Part shown: in pieces, positions 1 to 10,549 of the stretch
Position numbering within the stretch: position 1 is the first letter of the stretch
Layout: the number at the start of each line of letters is the position of its first letter
NCBI GenBank assembly: GCA_006386115.1
Contig: VFIW01000011.1
Coordinates: 744,001-808,000 of the forward strand
Reading direction: 5' to 3'
DNA length: 64,000 bases
Origin: Globisporangium splendens
Taxonomy: Eukaryota; Oomycota; Peronosporomycetes; Pythiales; Pythiaceae
The notes under the pieces: generated by a model
Told to the model about the DNA's origin: nothing
Databases searched by the model: none
What the model saw: the letters and a program-made list of their open reading frames with translations, nothing else
Position numbers and translations under genes: made by a program

Positions 1-1567
1 TGTCGTGAGGGGTCGAGCGGAAAATCTCTTGTACGTCGCGACGCATGTCTAAACAAACACATATCCGATTAATAAACATCCGAGTGACCCCAGAAGAAAA
101 CAGCAGCAAAAAAACGTACCAACAGCTTCGAGCATCTTGTCACATTCATCCATGACGAAGTGCTTGACCTTGTCGAGCTTCAACGTCTTTTCACGGAGCA
201 GACCCAACACACGACCAGGGGTACCCACAAGGATGTGTGGAGGGGTGTTCTTGAGGGTCTCACGGTTTTGCGCGATTGGGACACCTACAAATCAAAATGT
301 TCTAGTTAAACTTCTCTCCAAAGTATGCAAGGCAAGTATTTTTTTCCAGAGAAAATCAGCAGCCTACCTCCGTAGAACACGGCAGTCTTCACATCCAACA
401 AGTACTTGCTGAAACGCTCGTATTCGTGGGCAATTTGGAACGCAAGTTCACGGGTGTGGCAGAGCACGATCACGCTGATCTGGCCAGCAACTGGCTCGAT
501 CTATTGACACGAAAAAAATCCAGCATCAGTCTCATTTTTCAAGAAACCCGGCAAATTCCAATTATATGCAATTCTTACCTGGTGAAGAGTCGCCAGCACG
601 AACACGGCAGTCTTACCCATACCGGACTTGGCTTGGCAAATAATGTCCATACCGAGGACAGCTTGAGGGATACATTCGTGTTGCACTATAGAGACATGGT
701 TGGACAGACGATTCCGATGAGCTCTCGATCCGTGTTTCGACGCCGAATACAGCAAAAATCTTCAGACTAACCTTCCGAAGGGTGCTCGAAACCGCAATCC
801 ACGACAGCACGGAGACACTCAGGCTTCAAGATGAAATCACGGAAACCGGAACTGTGGATGCCGACGTAGTGACCTCTATACATTTACAAAAATTCCCCAC
901 CGCCATCATGACCAGAGTCGCGATCGATCGATTCGTCAATGCGCAGCCACGGACGGAGGACGGATACAGAAGAAGAAGATGTTAACAACCGAGCTTCTCT
1001 CTCTCTCTCTCTCTCTCTCTCACGCAGCGCAAACAAGGCATGGGTCGGGTCGGCGCCGCTCGTTCGCGAGGGTGGTTTGTGTGGGTCTCCCTCTCTCCTC
1101 GACTCCTTTATTCTCTCTCTCGTCATCGCCGCTCTCCGAAACCGCTGGCCGTGAAGAATACCGAATGATAGATCTCTCTCAAAATCTCATCGATAGACAC
1201 CCACCAGAGTCGTTCTCATCGCAGTCCACCGAGGAAAGAAGACATCGTCGCATGCGCTCAAAAAGAAGCGCTTGCTGTAGCCGCCCAAAACATTTCGGGC
1301 GTGATGAGGGGAAGCGGGACGGATCCTTAACGGGTCGCATCCGTCGAGAGGAAGGAAGACGGGGGAGGACCACACACCACACCACACCACACGCGTCACC
1401 GTCACGCCGCAGACGCAAAATAACGAAGGAGGGGGGTCGCAATTTGACATGAAAGCTTACTTCTTGGTGTCTTTGCCCTCGGCTCCCTTGGCAACGTCGT
1501 TCGTCTCTTCCTCCTCCTCGTAGTCGACCAACTCTTCGTCAAACTCCTTGTTCTCTTCCCCGGTCAT
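1..1567 (-). CDS. SUB2: DEAD-box RNA helicase UAP56/Sub2 (DDX39B), 5' part; continues beyond the window
   Basis: ATP-dependent RNA helicase of the TREX complex, acting in spliceosome assembly and nuclear mRNA export. Reading the minus strand, exon 1 (1567-1461) encodes an acidic N terminus starting [20 protein letters not shown]. Exon 2 (875-772) encodes [19 protein letters not shown], the Q-motif region. The next exons carry [18 protein letters not shown] (Walker A/motif I), HTRELAFQI (Ia), TPGRVLGLL (Ib) and MDECDKMLE (motif II, with DECD as in the UAP56 subfamily rather than DEAD). The exon at 1-50 encodes [16 protein letters not shown] and runs off the window. At least five introns are visible. 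The first is large (876-1460) and contains a CT microsatellite; the others are short. The family assignment is very secure, but the C-terminal RecA domain lies outside the window. Confidence 0.95.
876..1460 (-). other. Long first intron of UAP56 with CT microsatellite
   Basis: This intron of about 585 nt separates the acidic first exon from the Q-motif exon. It is roughly eight times longer than the other introns in the window. It carries an uninterrupted CT dinucleotide run near 993-1020 and further CT-rich stretches. The donor reads GTAAGC and the acceptor TATAG on the minus strand. No coding sequence was recognised inside it. Confidence 0.75.
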
Positions 1568-2090
1568 CGTGGCTCACTATAGAAACTTTAAGAGTGAAAA
1601 AAAGAAAAGATCTCGCGAGGCGTCTGCTGGAGGATGGTTTCTTGTGGGGTCGTGGGCGAAATCGCAACTGGACAAAGTCAAGCGAGGCGCAGCGAGTGGG
1701 TGAGGGAGGGAGGCTTTTTGATTTTGTGGAAAGAAAACTAAAATAACTTACCAACCCAAACCACCGCCGGGAGGGATGACGTGGTGGAGGGACGAGGTGC
1801 ACAATTCTCAAATCTTCTATTCTACGTGGACCACGCCACGGATTGTTTTGCTGTTTTGGCCAATGAAAACCCGTTTCGCACAAAATCTAAGATCCTACAT
1901 TTTCTACTTGATGTGGCCCACATTATGAGTCGAACTCATATTTTAACCAATCAGTGGATGAGAGTTCTTGTATTTGAGGAGGTAGGGTATAGAGAGTGCA
2001 AACCTTCAAGTGCAAGAAACGGGAGTGCGAGGTGGTGCATCAAACCAACATCGCTGGACGCAAAAGAAAAGAGAAGCAGGAGACGTGGAC
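1568..2090. promoter_or_regulatory. Shared divergent promoter of UAP56 and the NYN gene
   Basis: The region of about 520 bp lies between two start codons pointing away from each other. It contains CCAAT boxes near 1857 (GGCCAATGAAAA) and 1948 (ACCAATCAGTGG). It also holds a short palindrome near 1926-1940 with arms ATGAGT and ACTCAT. No TATA box is obvious. That this is a bidirectional promoter is inferred from the gene arrangement. Confidence 0.5.
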
Positions 2091-4202
2091 ATGGCGGACG
2101 AACGCCCGCCGCCACAGCCAAGTGGTGCGGTGGCAAGTGCGACTACGGGTGCAGCGGACAGCTGTCGAACCGTTCTGATCATTGGTACGTGGCTAGAGGG
2201 GGTAGTGTAGACAAAGAAGACACGATCTTCCATGGTGACGACATGAGATGGCTTCTGATTTGTGTGCATTTTATTGTCTTTGGATGGGGACAGATGGTGC
2301 ATACGCGCACATCGGCGCACGACATTTGGTGCGATTATACGAGTGCTATTACGTGGTGCGGATATGTCTCACTGCGGATGGTTCGCTTATCGAATCGCAA
2401 TGTGTCTTGTGTGATGTGGTTTGCGGGCGATGACATTGAATGCAACAACAGGAAGGACAACGAATCGACTACATCAAGTTCCGAAGCGTGTTGGAAAACC
2501 TCGTTGGTTCACGTCTACGAGGTGTGCACGCGACTAGAATTGCACGAATTGCACTCAAGAGCGCTCCCGTGTGTGATGCTGACGTGTTTTCGTGACTACA
2601 GAATGCTGGTTTTTCGACCAGGAGCCAATCTTGCAACGATCATCACATCAGGGCCTCACTGCTCAGTACACAGCGCTGAAGTTGGCGCCTCCGCATGGAC
2701 CACAGGTACTTGTTTGTGCAGGAAAAACCGATATCAGGACGAAGTGATCAAGAAAATTCGCTCTATCTCTCCAAACGTTGTCGTGCTATTGTCGCCTAGT
2801 TTCAGCTGAAGCTCTACGCGATGAAAAAGTACCAATGTAGCTGCAGACGATGCGGTCACCAGTTCAATCAGCTCGTTCAAAAAGGCGTGGACAATGGGTG
2901 AGCTTGTGTTTCTGCAGTATTTTTCTCTGTGTGTATTTGTACTGATGAATTTATGTCGTAACTTCGCTTTTCATGTGGTAGAATCGCGACAAAAGTGCTG
3001 TCGCTCGCATATGAAAATGTAAGCTCGCTCTCTGGAATTGCCTCAGCCCCTTCAAGACCACATAATTTGCATGTTCTGACGTTGAGATCCTACTTGTGCC
3101 CACAGATTTGCGACCGGTTCATTTTGTTTGCTGGTTTGACTTTCACTTGCTGTTTGTGAGGGCTCTGCACCATGTCTCTCTTTGTACTTATATCGCTTCT
3201 TTTCTCCATTCTGCAGGTGATGGTGATTTCTACGACTCGCTCAACCTCATTAAGAATGTGCTTCGGAAAGATTTATGGGTTGTTGGTACGTGCTGGCACA
3301 GGAAGTTGTCGTGTGTAGTGATTAATTTCGTTTCTAATTGTATGTACGCATCCAGGATATCGCAACACTGTGTCGGCCGATTTGCAGCAGCTTGCATCGC
3401 ACGTCATATGGGCTGACGAGGTGTGGTCCGAGATCAAGATGCCAGCGACGGCTGGAACGATTGTGCGGCACCACTCGGACGAAGACGTAGCAGATAGTGA
3501 CGACCAGTCCACTTTGCACCCGCAGAAACGTGGCAAGTATCGTCAGGTTCAACTGATTTCTCAGAAGCAACCACCTGTAGGAGACCGACACGAGCGACGA
3601 GATCGCAGTCAATTGCGTCCACGAAATGGTGCAGTGCAGCAGCCTGCAGTAGATCTAGGCAATGAAACCGCGCGAGTGGTCATGCCAACAGCAGCGCCTA
3701 CCACAACAAGTCGTGCCGAAAAGCGCTTGGCTCGTCGGCGCGGCCTTCGTGCCGCGAAGCATCGCCGAAATGGTAAGTGCTCACACCACGAGGATCATGT
3801 GGTGTATGTGCTTTTTGTGCCTGCACCTCATCATTGGTGTCGATGTCTGTCTGTTGCTACAGGAGAGCCAATTTCGTCAAAGGAAGATGTCTTTGGGCAA
3901 GACCCTCGACCAAATGCCCTACCACGTCCGGGCATTCTAGGTATTTGGCTGCTGTTTGGGACGATGAGTTTGCTGAGTGTGCAATAACTAGAGCGGCTGT
4001 ATTTCTTGCAGGGGTTGGTCCGAGAGGAAATGGGGGAAACGAGGCTCGGGAGGAAGAAGAAAAAGACCGGAAAGCGCCGATCGCGCCACTCTCGTTTGCG
4101 TTGTCTGATGTCAGTAGCTCCGAAGAAGACGAAGCGTTTCCGGAGACAAAGCGGAAGCAAATCACGGTCATCGACCTGGCATCGGATACCGAAAGCGACT
4201 GA
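2091..4202 (+). CDS. NYN-domain (PIN-like) putative ribonuclease
   Basis: Several short exons join to give an NYN fold of the LabA type. Exon 1 ends in TVLII; after an intron the frame continues DGAYAHIGARHL, supplying the first metal-binding Asp. Then follow EGQRIDYIKFRSVLENLVG, ECWFFDQEP, a segment QKGVDNGIATKVLSLAYEN, and FAGDGDFYDSLNLIKNVL with the GDGDF acidic motif, then SADLQQLASHVIWADEVW. A Cys-rich stretch YQCSCRRCGHQF sits just before QKGVDNG, where typical NYN proteins have a short loop. The C-terminal third (from about 3420) is low-complexity, basic then acidic, ending DLASDTESD. NYN proteins are generally predicted Mg-dependent RNases; the substrate here is unknown. One short intron near 2704-2812 is the least certain join. 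The gene is divergent from UAP56 and convergent with USB1. Confidence 0.85.
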
Positions 4203-4278
4203 TGCATAGTTAAGGAAAAGGGAGGAGGGCATGTTAGTTTTTGGGCTCTTCTGGTGGTGAATTGGTGGTGGGTATTGG

Positions 4279-5179
4279 TCATTGGAGAGGAATGCGGAAC
4301 TGTTTGTTGCCGATGGCTACGTGCACTGTCGTGATGACGGTGTTCCATGGCTCGCGCTCGTCGAGAGAGAGCAGCACTTTGTGGACTTGATCTTGCGTGA
4401 CCTGGGTTGCGAGGGAATCTCCGAAAGCCGACGCAATGCTGACATGTGGAATGGGGTCCTGCCATCATTTTGAGAAAGAGAGAAAGACAGAAACACACAG
4501 CCATCGTCAGCAAACAGTTCCCATCAGTGTTTGTGCTTTGAGGTGACGCACCTACAGCGAATATGCAGCTATTGCACGTAGTGCGTACCTCATAATACAT
4601 GGGCTGTGCGAACTGCCGCATGCATTTGTCGACGCATTTCAGTATGTTGAGCACCTCTTTGTGTCCATTAACGACGCGCAGCGCGAGAAACGACCGCGTC
4701 TTGTCGTCATTGCATAAGATCGTCGCGCCGTGAAGCGAAAGCGAGAACCGCCGGCGCCACTTGAGTGCGGCGTGCAGCTCATCCACGAACGGCTCGATCT
4801 GGTCGTACGTGAGCACGAATGGACGCGAGAGGCTGAGGTGGTGCGCGTCGTCGCCACCACTTCCCATGGGCACCAGCTCGACTCCGCTCTCGCTGGTCAC
4901 TCGCTCAACGAGTTTGCTGCAGAGCGAGCGGAAGGCGCCATCTGCGCTGATGGTGATGCTCACGTGGCTCGGCCAATTGCCGTCGACGTGCGGGAACGCG
5001 CGCGTCCATTGCGGCGGCTCCGACGACGACCCGCGCTTCCGCTTCTGCCCCACTGCACCATCATCACGACCACCCGCGTCGCTGTCGTCTTCGCTGTCGC
5101 TGCTAGACGCAACGTGCTCTTCTTCCTCTACACCTGAGCTTTCCGACGAAGACTCGTAGCACGCGACGATCGCATCCAT
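4279..5179 (-). CDS. USB1: U6 snRNA phosphodiesterase USB1 (HVSL family)
   Basis: USB1 trims and caps the 3' oligo(U) tail of U6 snRNA, giving stable spliceosomal U6; it belongs to the 2H phosphoesterase superfamily. Two exons (5179-4589 and 4458-4279) give 256 residues, close to the human length. The N-terminal 65 residues are Ser/Glu/Asp-rich and probably disordered. The first catalytic H-x-S motif is HHLSLSRPF and the second is PIPHVSIASAF, encoded just after the intron. Between them lies FSLSLHGATILCNDDKTRSF, typical of the family. The protein ends GNKQFRIPLQ. The stop lies 76 bp from the end of the convergent NYN gene. Identification rests on both H-x-S motifs in the right order and spacing. 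Confidence 0.93.
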
Positions 5180-5413
5180 TTCTGTAGATGTGTGTGTGTA
5201 TGGCTGCTTCTCAAAGAAAGACGAAATGGTGGTAAGAAGCATATGGTGAGGGCGGACGAGAACAATGGAAATCGTTAGAAGACAAACGTCAAACAAGAAA
5301 TATCTCATTGTGCGTGTGATGTATTCTTATGCAGCTAGTGTCTCGAATTTAGGCATGTCGAGGCGAAAATGGTTGATGCGTCCACAAAGAAAACTCGCAT
5401 TCACGCAGCCAAA

Positions 5414-6722
5414 CTACGCCGCGTCTTCGAGGGCGAGTTCATCGATTTGGGCATCCGTTGGCGGCCGCCCTGTGATCAACTGCAAGTGCACAACACATCA
5501 CGAAAGCGGCGGTGAGGACGCACATACACTCAACCCCACGTAGACCCACAATCCATTTTAGATTCCTACCTTGCATACGAAATTGAGGATCTGCACTTTG
5601 CCCACTTCCAAGTGCGTTCGCGCTCCATAGGTGTAGAATCGCACTTTTTTCAGATCGGCGTCGATCTCGGTACTCGATTGTAAATATCTGCACGCCATCA
5701 TGCACAGAAAGTGAGAGATGTGCGCGATCCCATAATAACGGATTGAGATACGTACAATTGGGTTTCGAATGTTTTCAAGAGATTGGCGACATCACCTAGC
5801 GCGGCGTGGTCGCGGGTCGGCTTGATGGACGAGTCCAGAAGCGCCAATTGCTTCCACAGATCATCTAAACCAGTGAGATCACATGTTGATGCCACAAGAT
5901 CAGTCGTCAGAACAGAGCACTACACGTGTTGCGACGATAGCAGGGCTCATACCTTCGGAGATGCGTCTTGCTGGCGCACACCATAGCAGTCCGAGAATCA
6001 TCATCAGGAAGCCGCGAGACGCCGACTTGCCCGTTTTGTTCATCAGCAGCAGATGCTCTTGTGACGTCTGCGCATTCAGCACAATGTACAGCTCCTTCGA
6101 CGAGCTGTCGTCCACTGCGACAACGCGGTATCCAAACACGCTCTCGAGCTGCTGCTTCGCCTTTTGAAAAAAGTACCTCGAGATGTTCTTGTGTTTCGGG
6201 AACACGTCCTTGCTGATGTCCGCAAACTTGATCGGCAGCTTTAGACTCGCCTTGTAGAGCATATATCGCACAAGCAGAGCACTCAGGTCTTCAATCGTCT
6301 TGGTCGACATCTGGCCGACGCGCGCCGGCATCGCGTTCGCCTTTGTCTTTTCGCTGCTTTCCTGTGTATCTGCTGGTTGGCTCTCGCTGAGCTGCAGAGC
6401 GTAATCCGGCTGGGTAAAGTCCAGCATCCCGTCTTCTTCTTCCTCTTCCTCTTCGTCATCTACTTCTTCTCCATCATCGCGGCTGCTACTTGCATTCGTA
6501 CGCGCACTGCTTCCTTGAGAGCGCGCAGTTGGCTGCACCTCCTCATCGCTGTCCGAGAGAACCTGCTCGTCGTCGTCTTCGCTTTCTTCCACACCTACAG
6601 AACACACACAGTTGAGCCGCACGCTCTCATGGCCAACACACACAGCAACCAGACAGCACGCCACACGTACGCTGACGCGCGGTCTTGCGCTTGCGCTCGA
6701 CCAACACGCGACCGCGCTTCAT
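5414..6722 (-). CDS. NSE3: MAGE-domain protein, probable Nse3 subunit of the SMC5/6 complex
   Basis: Single MAGE-family proteins outside mammals act as Nse3, pairing with Nse1 and binding DNA in the SMC5/6 repair complex. The proposed start at 6722 gives a short basic N terminus (MKRGRVLVERKRKTARQR). After an intron comes a long acidic, Ser/Glu-rich linker, then the MAGE homology domain: DLSALLVRYMLYKASLKLPI, FADISKDVFPKHKNISRYFF and FGYRVVAVDDSSSKELYIVL. The winged-helix half continues through RGFLMMILGLLWCAP. Further exons encode LWKQLALLDSSIKPTRDHAA, RTHLEVGKVQILNFVCK and the C terminus PTDAQIDELALEDAA. At least four introns are present. The MAGE assignment is strong; the Nse3 role follows from phylogeny. 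A hairpin and an E2F-like site lie just upstream. Confidence 0.9.
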
Positions 6723-6771
6723 GTCTGTCCTCCACTGCTCTTTATGGCAGAAGCTTTGGTCACCATTTTGG

Positions 6772-6809
6772 TTCCCGCGCTTTTTGGTTACGCTGCGCTC
6801 AGCGTAACC
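6772..6809 (-). promoter_or_regulatory. Promoter element of the MAGE gene: E2F-like site plus perfect hairpin
   Basis: Positions 6772-6780 read TTCCCGCGC, an E2F-type site on the plus strand, 50 bp upstream of the MAGE start codon. Positions 6786-6809 form a perfect inverted repeat: arm GGTTACGCTG, loop CGCT, arm CAGCGTAACC. A further GCGTAACC copy follows directly. A related GGTTACG inverted repeat occurs at 52969-52986. A regulatory role is inferred. Confidence 0.4.
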
Positions 6810-7028
6810 GCGTAACCCATTCGGTGACTTACTTTGAAAAACACAAAGTCCACCTTTGTGAACCCTTTGGTCACAACCGTGCAGACTACTGCCACATGGC
6901 AAGAATGGCGCACAAAATGGAAATGAACCATGCAGCATGTTGGAGCAAACGAAGCGAAGTATGCACGCAAAACTACAGCGGTGTTGGTGTACACTACGGT
7001 GCTTTATGCATGGCAGGTGCTCCCTACA

Positions 7029-7259
7029 CTACAAGCGCTTGGGCTTCGCATGGCGTAGCGGATGGGACGGCTGGTGGCGGATTGCTGGGTCTCGTTGCGG
7101 GCTGAGGAAGCCGCAGACTCGCTGCTTGACCCAGTCGCGCATCAGCGGTAGGATCTCGCGCGACGCGGGGTCCTTGAACAGCGAATAGACGAAGTAACCG
7201 AGAACAGGCAGGATCAAGAGCGCGTACACGATTCCGATGAACCGCCAGAACTCCTCCAT
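7029..7259 (-). CDS. Small single-pass membrane protein, unknown function
   Basis: This 76-residue open frame begins MEEFWRFIGIVYALLILPVL, with one clear hydrophobic membrane segment (about residues 7-26). A short soluble part follows (KDPASREILPLMRDWVKQ) and then a basic Pro/Arg-rich tail ending HAKPKRL. No intron is needed. I do not recognise a family. It is supported as a gene by the well-formed membrane segment, the amphipathic helix after it and its position upstream of MAGE on the same strand. An overlapping frame on the same strand (7024-7347) is Arg/Ala-rich and looks like its shadow. A conserved micro-protein of an organelle membrane is possible but unproven. Confidence 0.5.
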   Translation of the reverse strand: MEEFWRFIGIVYALLILPVLGYFVYSLFKDPASREILPLMRDWVKQRVCGFLSPQRDPAIRHQPSHPLRHAKPKRL

Positions 7260-8410
7260 GGACGAGATCGAGTTCGGATTCCGCTTGACGGCGGCGCGCG
7301 ATCCGAGTGCACCAGCACAGGAGCAAGCATTGCGCAGTTGTCTTCATTGCTGCAAGAGCTCAACGGCTGAGTGGACTGTCGAGGGGCGAATGCGAACTGA
7401 ATGGAGCGCTCGACCACTCTCAAAGGCACGGGGCAAGCGACGCTCCAAGCAGGTGCGCGCGTGACTATTTTTTGCCAACCACAGCATCTTGCTTATGGAT
7501 GCTCACTCTCTTCCACTTTCAACATTAGCGCAATCTTGAGCCTGTTTGAAGTCTAAGCGGACATGACGTTGAAAGATCGTGCAATGTGCTCAAAGCGAGC
7601 ATTATGCCATTGCTCAATCAAGACCTCTTTAAAGCAAGACACGCCAAGACGCGCAGCATTTGTGCATAACGAGACCTCAGTAAAGCGCCTGATTTGAGGT
7701 TGCGCTTCGTCGACGCGAGCAGGTTTCAGGACCAAAGCGCTTTTGAAAAAAGCTACTTGACAGTCCAAGTCGCTAGACGCTGGGGTGGTTCCTAGCTGCA
7801 AGATCAGAACTCGACGATGGCCAGGTGACCTTGAAGCAGTTTATATGTCGGGCCAGATACAGAAGGTTGGAGACGAGAAAAGATCACGTTCGAACGACAA
7901 GATTTCCGTAGCTCCTTTTGAAAGATTGTCGTCTTCAGTGCCCTGGACCAGGAAACTTGCAGTCAGTCTGCGTCGACTGATTGGATTGGGTGGCTATTTC
8001 GGAGGCAGTGTGGTAAGATGAGCCGATCCTGTCGCTAAATGCAGCGAATGAGAATGCACAGAGAGTGATCTGTGCTCTGCACCAAGGGTTATGCGCCAAT
8101 TGGACAGTGTTCGTCCTGATTTGGCAGCGGCGTGTGTTTATACGGCTATCGTTGCACCTCGAGCCGAGGAAAACAGTTCCCCAGAAGCTATTTTTGCGGC
8201 CGCAAGTGAGGCGTTCAGTCTCTTTTGTATTGGGGTCTTCGATCAACGCATCGAGGTTTCATTTTTAAACTTGGCGCTAAAATCTGCCCGAGAGCGGCTC
8301 GCGAAACGCGCAGCTCCTCTCCCGACACATTCCCGCCCCCAGAAAACTCAACCGAATCAAGCGCATGCTGCAGCAAGAGACAATCAAACGAACGCGGCGG
8401 ATCAGCGAGA
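7260..8410. other. Gene-poor interval between the small membrane protein and Galpha
   Basis: The interval of about 1.15 kb holds no open frame resembling a protein family. It should contain the divergent promoters of its neighbours. Near 8257-8272 the sequence TTTCATTTTTAAACTT partly resembles the oomycete initiator and lies about 150 bp before the Galpha start. Positions 8326-8333 read TTCCCGCC, an E2F-like site. Confidence 0.4.
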
Positions 8411-9562
8411 ATGGGACTCTGTGCATCTCAGCTCTCAGAGGGGGACAAAGCCGCGTACGCCAAGTCGCGCGAGCTCGATGCGAAAAATGAAGAAGCCCAC
8501 CGTGCAGAGCAAGAGAAAGTCAAGCTGCTCCTTCTAGGCGCAGGTGAGTCCGGAAAAAGCACGGTCTTCAAGCAAATGAAGGTAAGACATGGCTTGCCTT
8601 TGGTTTGTATTGATCTCTGTGAAGATGATGCTCATTGCCTCCATTTGTTTTCTTGAAACTTGCAGATTCTGTGTGGTGCCCCATTGACAGAAGAAGAGAA
8701 GCGGCATTGCACGCCGATTATCTATAACAATGTCATCACGTCCATGAAGATCTTGATCGAGCAGTGCATAGAACTAAAGCTCAAGGGCGAGGTGCAGTGC
8801 GTACAGGACTTTGATGACATCCGAGCGATCAGCGACGAAGCCGAAGTGACTCCAGTCGTCGGTTAAAAGGTCAAGAACCTCTGGAGCGACCCGGGCATTG
8901 TCGCGACGTGGACGCGACGGGCCGAGTTCCAGATCGTCGAGTCGGTGAAATACTACTTTAACGACATTGATCGCATCATGCGCGACGACTACTCTGCGAC
9001 ACAACAAGACATGCTCTATGCTCGTGTGCGGACGTCTGGTATCGTCGAAGAACGGTACCAGATCGGCGGTGCAACGTTCGTGATGTACGATGTCGGCGGA
9101 CAGCGTAACGAACGCAAGAAGTGGATCCACTGTTTCGAAGATGTGACGGCTGTGATCTTCGTCGCCGCGCTGAGTGAGTACGACCAATCGTTGTACGAAG
9201 ACGCGTCGACGAACCGTATGATCGAAGCCATCACGCTGTTCGACGAGATTATCAACAACAAGTTTTTCCTCAACTCGGCGGTGATCCTGTTCCTGAATAA
9301 GAAGGACTTGTTCCAAGACAAAATCAAGAAAGTCGACCCAAAGAGCGTCGAAGTGTTCAAGGACTTCCCCGGTGGCCTTGGCGACTACGAGCTCGGTGTC
9401 CAGTACTTCCTGGGCAAGTTTATGGAGATGAACCGCCAGCCAGAGAAGGAGATCTACCACCACGTTACGTGCGCCACAGATTCCCAGAATGTGCAAGTCG
9501 TGTTTAACGCATGCAAGGACATTATTTTAAAGCAGAACATCAAGGGATCAGGCTTCATGTAG
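8411..9562 (+). CDS. GPA1: Heterotrimeric G protein alpha subunit, interrupted by an in-frame TAA
   Basis: Galpha relays receptor signals; in Phytophthora the single Galpha controls zoospore motility and chemotaxis. Exon 1 (8411-8581) encodes MGLCAS (myristoylation Gly2, palmitoylation Cys4) and the P loop GAGESGKST. Exon 2 (8666-9562) carries RVRTSGI (switch I), DVGGQRNERKKW (switch II), FLNKKDLF (NKxD) and TCATDSQNV, ending KGSGFM with no pertussis-toxin cysteine. Total length is 355 codons before the terminal stop, as usual for the family. Codon 124 (8864-8866) is TAA, in the helical domain between EVTPVVG and KVKNLWSDPG, and the frame continues perfectly on both sides. No intron of normal size can remove it. 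As read, the product would be 123 residues without switch regions. A base error, a null allele, readthrough or recent pseudogenisation are all possible. Confidence 0.92.
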
Positions 9563-10294
9563 ACAGCGAGTGGGGGAACGAGACCCCTACTACAAACACA
9601 ACACCAAGAACGCCGTGACCAGCTTCAGCATTTTCCTTTTGTAATTCAGTTGGAGACGGGAAGACGAAGGCTGCGGGGACAGACTGTTCTATTGCACGAG
9701 TGTGTAGATATATTCCACCACGAACTTCATTTCTAAAAAGCTTTGCATTCACCACTTTACTCTTTCTATTTTCACCAGCAAGGGCAACAGCTTGCAATGC
9801 ACTCAATGAAAACCAACATGCAACACCAACTGGGATAATTCATAGCCATCATTGTACCATTTGAAACCCAGCATACTACTCCGCGTTTCCCATCGTTAAC
9901 AGCGGCTACGACCCGTTTGAGACTTCCGCAGGCCTGCTGCTCCTTTTGTTTCACTCGACCAGAGGTGCTGACAGCAAACAGGCGGAGAGCCCAAGTGCAT
10001 TGCACACAAATGAAAAGCACGGCAACTGGGAAACCCGCATGATTGTGTGCACTCATCAGTGTACCCATTTAAATCTTGCATGCACAACTATGCCTTTCCC
10101 ATGAGCGATGAACACGTGCGAGCAACACAGGTCTGCTGCCCACTTTCCCAGTTCACCAGCGTTCAGTGGACAAGCAGACAGCGAGCGCGCTTGCATTAGA
10201 TGCACACACACATACACAGGACAGACACACCAATCGGCAGAGCTCATGGTCATCACCATCGAATGTACCCATTCGCACCCCCTCTAAATCGATG
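9563..10294. other. Interval between Galpha and the H2B promoter
   Basis: It contains the Galpha 3' end and unannotated sequence. No open frame with protein-like composition is seen. Short CA-rich stretches occur near 10203-10222. Confidence 0.4.
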
Positions 10295-10524
10295 TTCCCG
10301 CCAAAAACTTCTTGCGTCTCGTTTCTGTTCGTTGTGCGATCTGTTCAATCAGAGCGCAAGGAAGCTCTGGAGAGAAAACTTCCGCCAATCATAACGATCC
10401 AAATTTCCACACGCCAATCATATCCTCTACAGCGTTCCCAGTGCGACTGCGTGATGGCGCTTGAACGCATCCACCCTTTGATCCAATTTTGCTTGGACAT
10501 CTCGAAAGCTCATTCCTCAATTTT
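10295..10524 (+). promoter_or_regulatory. Histone H2B promoter with E2F-like site, CCAAT boxes and oomycete initiator
   Basis: In order: TTCCCGCCAAAA at 10295-10306 matches an E2F/DP site. CGCCAATCATA occurs twice as a direct repeat (10383-10393 and 10412-10422), and a third CCAAT lies at 10483-10487. GCTCATTCCTCAATTTT at 10508-10524 matches the oomycete core-promoter initiator GCTCATTYYNCAWTTT at every position. It lies 26 bp upstream of the ATG, so the 5' UTR is probably very short. The layout fits an S-phase histone promoter. Confidence 0.8.
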
Positions 10525-10549
10525 CTGAGTTTCAAGTCAATCATCGAAA

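Noticed and set aside
3857..5308. 483-codon minus-strand open frame
   Set aside because: It is the first USB1 exon read on through the intron and antisense to the NYN gene; the true second exon is in another frame.
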